A DNA stretch of 64,000 nucleotides from Aplectana chamaeleonis (lineage: Eukaryota; Nematoda; Chromadorea; Rhabditida; Cosmocercidae). Positions within the stretch are counted from its first letter, which is position 1. Every line of letters starts with the position of its first letter. Below the pieces are notes generated by a model. It was not told the origin of the DNA. It saw only the letters and a list, made by a program, of their open reading frames with translations, and made no database searches. The stretch lies in contig JAPDOI010000874.1 of the NCBI GenBank assembly GCA_029168955.1, forward strand, positions 124,001 to 188,000, read 5' to 3'. The translations under genes were made by a program, and so were the position numbers. Shown here piece by piece: positions 58,274 to 64,000 of the stretch.

Positions 58274-59257
58274 AAGGCTGGTGGTTGGGACCAAATAGCG
58301 CAATGGGTGGCGATTCGCCACCGCATCATAGTTTATTTTTTTAACTACTCAGGTAAGACTAGTTGCCCAGAGGCGGACGAATAGTTGTCGACAATCAGTC
58401 GACAATAAAGAAGTTGTTCAGAAAGTTGATAGAAGTTGTCGAGAATTCCGATATTCGCAGTATTTGTCGAGAAATGCGGCCGATTTGTTCAGAATTTCAG
58501 AGAAAGTTCTCGAGAAATCGGGGAGAACGAGTGTTTGCCGAGAATTCGGACAGATTTCTCGACAACTCCTTCCGAAATTGAGAATATGTTTCTAATATGT
58601 CGAAAATTTCCCAAGAATTCAGGACATCACTTCAGAACCCTCTTTACACCTCATTATTAAACTGTTGCGACTGTTTTTTTAATCTTTTCTTTTCGTGTGG
58701 GTCCTCCGTGGTTTTTTATTCTTTTTTTCTCCATTCTTCTGGCTGGTTATCGATTAAAATGTAAATATGTTAGGACAATGTATATCACCGATTTCTTGAA
58801 TATCAAACTCGATTTTTTAATTCTCATCTTCTCAAAATAGCGAACGTACCAAAATATGGGATTTCCAAGTTAGTGAATTTTGAAAGTTTTCGAGCTTTGA
58901 AGTACTGATCTTCTTTTATGATAGGTAGTTACAGCAGTCAGATTAAAAATATATTATTCGAGAAGTTACCCAAGAAGTATCAGAACAAGGTTTGAAATTA
59001 AGATTGTTAAAACGAATGAATTTCGAGTAGGATAGCTGAGTCTATCGGTCTTTTCACCTTACATGCAAACTTCCTCCGCCTAAGATGGAGACTGAATACC
59101 GCTACAGTATAATGGCTCAGCCCTTCCTCAGGTGTGGTCCCGCCAGAAGTCGACAATTTTGAAAACTAGGAGCCACGAGAGTAGGATGTTTGAGTTTAGC
59201 GTGGTCGATTTACTCTTACTATTCAAACTTTCACCGTCTTATGTTAGAGTAATTCCG

Positions 59258-59413
59258 AGGGACAGGGGCTCTCTACACACCGAGGGAGGAGTTGTCTCGT
59301 GTTTCTCGTCCCTAATTCTTCTCGGGACCACTTCACTTGCATTGAGTCGAGTGACATATCGAACTGAAAAAACGGGACAACTCCTCTCTTTGTGTGTAGA
59401 GAGACCCTATCCC
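59258..59413. mobile_element. MITE family E, copy 2
   Basis: gggacaggggctctctacac at left, gtgtagagagaccctatccc at right; gaggagttgtct / gggacaactcctc inside. Same as 18574-18724. Confidence 0.78.
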
Positions 59414-59429
59414 TAATTCCGAAGACCAC

Positions 59430-59680
59430 TACACTGATAGCGCAGTGGTGCTGGGCAAGGCCAATAGCGGCCCATGTTGAACGATTTTGTAGACCCACAG
59501 CATATACGATGCACAGTTTGCCTCTGGCGAAAGTCGGAGAAGCAAACCAAGTTGGGAATTTAGCAAGGGATGTGAAACCATCTACGTTAGCTTCACCGAC
59601 CGTTGTAATCAACGGTTGAGCAGGAGCCCCAATTTTCGGTAAGTACATACTCTGTGTTAACTTTCGAGAATCGGGCAAGG
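59430..59680 (-). CDS. open segment inside a mobile element
   Basis: The minus strand reads PKIGAPAQPLITTVGEANVD then GFTSLAKFPTWFASPTFARG, balanced in composition; the plus strand is also open and ends at a strong-looking TTTTCG|GTAAGTAC. Strand and reality are undecided; no family recognised. Confidence 0.25.
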
Positions 59681-59849
59681 AGTTGTCGGGAATCGGTCGA
59701 AAAGTTGTCGGACAATGTTGAGAATTGGGCGAAAAGTTGTCCAGAATTCTCTAGAGTCTGCGAAAGTTGTACAGCATTCGTACGCCTGCAGGACAACTTT
59801 TCGTCCGATTCTCGACAACTAGTCTTACCTGAGTATGCTCAGCTGCTTT

Positions 59850-60327
59850 TCTCCTTCAGTAACGTGCTGGTTGCCTTTCTTCATCTGATTCATCTTGTAT
59901 TTCAATCCTACTAGTAGTTCTGGGTTTTTTGCTCCTCCTATTGATCCTTATAGCATCTGAGTAGACGTAACCTTATCAAACGGCGAGCTAGGAACACTCC
60001 ATTAAGCCCTTTTTGGCTCTATTGAAGCGCTCGGCTAGTTTTTCCCACGCTGATCTAGATAGTTGTGGGAGCCATGATATAGTTGTTTTTCTAATCATAA
60101 TCCCGTTGCTTCCTAAAGGGCAGATTATGAGACACACGCCACACGTAACGCGGGTCAGGTATCCAGCGCCTCTAACTCCGATCGTGCGCCCGATAATAAC
60201 GGTCGTACTCTAGTCAGATGCTGGAGTTGGTCCTATTTCCTGTCTAAAAACATTAGTATACGCAAAGTGGGAATAGAGCAGGTCAACTGAAATTTACTGT
60301 ATCTTATGTCCATCGCATGTTGTCAAT
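59850..60327. other. unassigned interval
   Basis: No repeat end or exon that I can support. Confidence 0.4.
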
Positions 60328-60598
60328 TACTGTGCTTATCTGGGCCAAATTGCGTCTCGACACGCTTTGCAGCCGCACGCGCTCAACTCAGTCGGGTTTC
60401 CAGCGCCAAAGCCGACTCGATGTGGCTTTTTTTATACAATTTTCTCCAATTTTTCTTAGTTTCCAGTTTCCAAAACCCACCTAGAGTCAACAAATCGGCG
60501 GCTGCGGCGCTGGAAGCTCTTCTGACTTGGGAGCGCGCTGCCGCAAAGCGTGTCGAGACGCAATTGCGGACCGGAATTCGGCCCAGATAAGCACAGTA
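60328..60598. mobile_element. TA-flanked foldback element family C, copy 3
   Basis: tactgtgcttatctgggcca and ggcccagataagcacagta ends, arms with tgcgtctcgacacgctttgc. The most complete of three copies. Confidence 0.85.
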
Positions 60599-60872
60599 CG
60601 AAAAATCACGATTTACGGTCCAAAATGTCGTAAATCGTAATTAAGAGGCCAGAAAACACCGTAAATCGTAAACCGTGATTACGCACACCCCTGATGCCAA
60701 CATCCGCAGCAATCGTCAAAATCCTTCCCGATCTGCAGACTTTATCGAGTATCGACTAGAATCACATAGATACGAAAAGATTACCACATCGGGTTTCGGG
60801 TTGCCAGAACTACCCACGTAGCAGTTTTTGTGATCGACCACCTCCCAGGTAGTCATAAAACTCCCATTTTAC

Positions 60873-61095
60873 CTGCCAGAGTAAAAGTTGAAAAAAAAGT
60901 TGTGAGCCAATATTTCTGAAACGAGACGACGAAAATGGCGAGCGCTGTACCATCGGCGCCTTGAACAATTTTGCCCGCCACGTTGGCCGAGTGGTCCTTG
61001 CTGTTGATGGCCAGCCGGAGACTCGGGTTCGATCCCCACTGCTGAAGGAACTTGCTCCACGATGTTTCTGAGTCCACCAACTGTACCCAGTATTT
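60873..61095 (-). CDS. probable exon of an unidentified gene
   Basis: Minus strand: acceptor aaactgtcttag, exon 61095-60873, donor GGCAG|GTAAAA. The most natural frame reads YWVQLVDSETSWSKFLQQWG then SNPSLRLAINSKDHSANVAG and KIVQGADGTALAIFVVSFQ. The segment is GC-rich against AT-rich flanks. All three frames are open over about 180 bases, so the frame is not certain. A ttcag at about 60923 could instead begin a further exon. Not recognised; possibly part of the gene with exons at 61.7-61.9 kb. Confidence 0.4.
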
Positions 61096-61184
61096 CTAAG
61101 ACAGTTTATCGACAATCAGTCAAGTCATAGGGAAGAGGAGCAACCGAAGGAAGAGCGTAACAAGTTGGAATAACCACCCAAAAA

Positions 61185-61440
61185 CGATTTGGAATAGTTC
61201 CCTGATAATCGAGAACAATGAAAAAAGACCACTCGCTTTTGTTGTTAATCTCCTTTTTTCAAACGGTGTTAACGATCCTGTTGCAGCACTCTAACTTGAG
61301 CTAGGAAGCTCATTTTGGAGAGCAGGCTGAAAATAGGTGCCGCTAGCTCTTATTCAATTCTGATGTTGATAACTTGAACATTGAAAGACACTTCAAAATC
61401 GTTGGTTTACAAACTAAATGAGCCGTTTAGCACAAAATCT
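61185..61440. repeat. dispersed repeat family L, copy 2
   Basis: Matches 20527-20815 through gagctaggaagctcattttg and aaactaaatgagccgtttag. Confidence 0.6.
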
Positions 61441-61500
61441 GCGCCCTAGAAACTTTCCTTGTGAGGTACAGGAAAAGGGCGGTGGTGCGTCCGCGTACTC

Positions 61501-61911
61501 TCACTCTAGAATAAATTTGGCTTCCAAGAAGTCGTTTTTTCTGCAGAAGTGCCCAAAATTTTCAATGGCCCTAGGCCGACTTCCCAGATCCAATGATAAA
61601 TCCAGAAAATCCGACGCACGGATATTGATGGAGTTAACGATCACCAGCAGATTCCCACAATACAAATCTCTGTTGGCTTGAACCTTGTCTTGCAAAACAA
61701 GTCAAGTATCTCTATGTTCATCTCGAGATCGTCAACAAGCGAATGAACCAGGAACAATGACATTTGATATCTCAAGACAAGTACTGGGAAATGTAAAACG
61801 TAGGAAAGTTATCAAAACCCAAGAGAAAAAAACCGTTTTGCAGCAGGAACATTAGAAGGAAAGATCTGAAGCACTCACATCGCAAATCAGAAAAAGACAA
61901 TGGGTGAAATG
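61501..61911 (-). CDS. exon fragments of an unidentified gene, frame broken
   Basis: Minus strand exon 61911-61879 (acceptor gaaatag, donor CGAT|GTGAGT) joins in phase to 61783-61684 (acceptor catttcccag): FHPLSFSDLR then LLVLRYQMSLFLVHSLVDDL and EMNIEILDLFCKT. Just downstream a different frame continues as DLYCGNLLVIVNSINIRASD ... ENFGHFCRKNDFLEAKFILE and stop at 61501. No intron fits between 61684 and 61670, so a frameshift or alternative structure is likely. Leucine/isoleucine-rich, soluble-looking; no family recognised. Confidence 0.35.
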
Positions 61912-62151
61912 CTATTTCAAAGAGTAATAAATTAGAAAATCACACACCGAGGTACATTACTGGGTAAATTTGTTTAATGACAGACCAGTAAGGGGAATCT
62001 TACACAATTTTAGCACTGATAGGAGCTCGATAAATCCATGAAGATACGAGGGGCGTGGCTAGCTGAGAAATCTAACGAAATTATCACTACTATACATTAC
62101 CGGATTCACAAATACGTTATATTGACAACTCTCATGAAGGACAATTACTGG

Positions 62152-62321
62152 TTAATGGGCAAGCTGTGATTCATTTGTAACATCAGAAAAGGGCGCATCA
62201 CCGGCTTCTTTCATTTCCGTTTTGTCCTCTTTGTTATTACTCTCGACCTTTTCGGTCACATTTTCCGTCGCAGACGTGTTACCGGGAGTTTCTGCTTCGC
62301 CATCGGCCATTTCGACATCTC
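62152..62321 (-). CDS. acidic C-terminal exon of an unidentified gene
   Basis: Minus strand acceptor tatatcgccatttag, two bases of a split codon, then 55 residues: DVEMADGEAETPGNTSATEN, VTEKVESNNKEDKTEMKEAG, ending SQLAH and TAA at 62152-62154. Strongly acidic, Ser/Thr-rich, probably disordered. Upstream exons must lie beyond the foldback element at 62391-63337, which would then be in the intron. Stop-to-next-exon distance to the 61.9 kb fragments is about 240 bases on the same strand, so the two could be one transcription unit or an operon pair. Confidence 0.5.
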
Positions 62322-62390
62322 CTAAATGGCGATATAGGGGTATAACGGCTTATAGTAGAGCAAAGAAGGATGAATCCTTGAAGAATGCTG

Positions 62391-63337
62391 CTTCCCGCCA
62401 TCTCACCTTGCCGAATTTTGAAACTTTCAGCCTTGGTCTTCAGGCCAAGTGCGATATACCGATCGAAAGCACAAATTCTTTTCTATCTAACGGTGCCTTC
62501 CACTTGTACCAAAGCCTGCTCATTTGCGAAATGTTTGCTATAATTCAGCGATAAATCTTCAGTACTGAGCATCTTTGAGTGCTTCTATTTACTTTTAGGT
62601 AGACCACCAAACCTGCCAGAGTTGACAGGATATTTGAGCCACCTTGGAACTACATGATAGCGTCTGCGGAAAATTCCGACGGAGCGTAATTATTGGTTTT
62701 TAGCGGATTTTGTGATTTGGCAACTTCGGCCTTTCCTGGCTCAACCGGGAGTTTTCGGCCTCGAAGCTTCACAGTTAAGTGTAATGGCCAAGTCCCCACT
62801 CAACAGTATTTTTCATTCGTCAGTTATCGATAGTTCTTTTTGAAATTAGATTTTCGCTATTTTCGAAAAAGGATCGATGATTAACGAAAGAATACTCTTG
62901 AGTGGAGACTTGGCCATTATACATACATAACTTTGGAGCTTCGGGGCCAAAACTTCTCCTTTAAGCCAGAAAAGACCGAAGTTGCAAAATCACAAAATCC
63001 ACTAAAAAATCAATAATTACGCTCGGTCGAAATTTTCTGCAACAGTTATCATCTAGTTCTAAGGTGGCTTAAATATCCTGTCGACTCTGGTAGATTTGAT
63101 GTTTAACCTCAGAGCAAATCGAAGCACTCAAAGATGCTCAGTCCTGAAGATTGCCACTGATTTGTAGCATGTATTTCAGAAATGGGCAGGTTTGGCCCAA
63201 GTGGAAGGCAGCTTTAGATAGAGAAGAATTCGATCGGTATATCGCACTTGGCCGGAAGGTCTAAGCTAAAAGGTTAAAAAGCCAATCATCGAGGTCAAAT
63301 GGCGGGAAACTTTCGGTTCAACCTAATTTTTGCTTTT
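62391..63337. mobile_element. TTAGGTTGAA foldback element family H, copy 2
   Basis: Right end tggcgggaaactttcggttc + aacctaa; left end begins at cttcccgccatctcac, its terminal few bases lost. Arms of about 450 bases include ggccaagtgcgatataccga and gtaatggccaagtccccact, both returning inverted. Confidence 0.82.
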
Positions 63338-63339
63338 AA

Positions 63340-64000
63340 CCAGACCACCAAGGCTGCCAAAGTTAAACGAGCGAGCATTTGAACACTCAGGACCGAACAA
63401 GATAATAGCGTCCGCGGAAAATCTCTATGAAGCGTGATTATGTTTTTCATTGTTTTCGCGAGATTCGTAAAGTTGCGTGTTAAGTTTTTTCCAACCTATC
63501 ATACCAGTTTCGGCTGCGGAAGTTTAGAGGCAGCATACTTGCTCGCAAAAGTTTTTGAGATAGCTAAATTAGTGGGATCAAACAGGCTCTAGTGGAACGC
63601 TCACGAAGTGGTGACGCTTTCTCAATACTTGCGTCATATCACACGTATGGGTTGGAACAGTTCACCAGGCGCGGTTATTTCTACGGTATACATAAGTTCC
63701 TGTGATTGAAAATGATCACAAGGGAAGTGTTTGAAGCGGTAAACACACCTGCGAAAACGATTGTATTCTTAGCATCTCTTGGGCCTCCATAGTAATATAA
63801 GCTGTTTCCGACCCCAGGTGGTGGCTCAAAGAAGTTACAAGCGTTCTTCAAGCTTCGCAAAAAGGTTATGGTACTCATCAGAGTTTTTGGGTTGTTTTGA
63901 AGAAAAAATGAGATATGGATCAAATCTTGTATGTTGGAACTAATTAGGGCGCTGGAAACGATTCTATGGTCCGTTTGTCGAAATTCTGAGGTTTACTGTA
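63340..64000. repeat. unassigned DNA and left part of the 46.5 kb element family
   Basis: 63700-64000 matches 46545-46870 (gcgaaaacgattgtattctt, gtcgaaattctgaggtttac) and runs off the window. 63527 has aggcagcatacttgctcgca, a degraded AGGCA-type MITE end. No gene. Confidence 0.5.

Larger units (their letters stand above)
58347..59843. mobile_element. 1.5 kb element with ACTCAGGTAAGACTAGTTG ends
   Basis: actcaggtaagactagttgc at left and the inverse caactagtcttacctgagta at right. Both subterminal regions carry gttgtcgagaattc / ggaatcggtcgaaaagttg type tandem words. Nested inside are a fragment of the 25.9 kb palindrome (59035-59245) and MITE E (59258-59413). Confidence 0.65.

Noticed and set aside
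61005..61035. tRNA-Leu/Ser gene on the plus strand
   Set aside because: A and B boxes match, but acceptor and T stems do not pair; the segment fits an exon on the other strand better.

Overview
The window is nematode nuclear DNA, most likely from a rhabditid related to Caenorhabditis. The evidence is short introns with TTTCAG-type acceptors, start codons placed a few bases after an acceptor (as expected for spliced-leader trans-splicing), a nematode-type RTE retrotransposon, and a very high density of foldback/MITE elements with TA or TTAA target sites. It is an accessory-type region: two regulatory genes survive among thousands of bases of nested repeats. No organism name can be proved from the sequence alone.

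Genes. Both well-supported genes lie on the minus strand. The first is modelled from exons at 6684-5858 and 1256-430. Its N-terminal exons carry a C-x2-C motif and its C-terminal exons encode two C2H2-type zinc fingers. The two exon groups end and begin in the same phase and are probably one gene of about 356 codons, interrupted by a 4.6 kb intron full of repeats. The second is a nine-exon gene (34959-28697, 317 residues) that ends in an atypical homeodomain with WFQNRRRK in helix 3. The first two exons of both genes look homologous (same exon break, same spacing to I-C-x-R-C), which points to a nematode-specific N-terminal domain shared by a homeobox and a zinc-finger regulator. Smaller or less certain coding signals are at 4272, 39.0 kb, 45.7-45.9 kb, 50.2-50.6 kb, 60.9-61.9 kb and 62.2 kb.

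Repeats, left to right. 1.4-2.8 kb: a TTAA-flanked MITE and a small foldback. 2.9-4.0 kb: a 5'-truncated jockey-like LINE. 4.4-5.75 kb: a 21/42-bp minisatellite open on both strands. 6.7-13.0 kb: a pentanucleotide (ATAAC) array split by a full-length but frameshifted RTE element with a 13-bp target duplication. 13-21.8 kb: MITEs and three degenerate copies of a roughly 1 kb tandem repeat. 21.8-24.0 kb: a CR1-like LINE inserted in a MITE. 25.9-26.7 kb: a large palindrome. 28.7-35 kb: the homeobox gene, its introns loaded with MITEs and a GTCGACCGC-box repeat. 35.4-36.3 kb: a polypyrimidine tract. 36.4-48.2 kb: palindromes, a second jockey-like remnant and composite MITEs. 49.8-55.6 kb: repeat-poor DNA with a 59-residue ORF, a tRNA-like sequence abutting a foldback element, and purine/pyrimidine tracts. 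55.7-64 kb: nested elements, including an internally deleted mariner inside a TTAA MITE, and fragments of one or two minus-strand genes.

The two regulatory genes would act in the nucleus as DNA-binding proteins. Nothing in the sequence links them functionally beyond the shared N-terminal architecture and strand.
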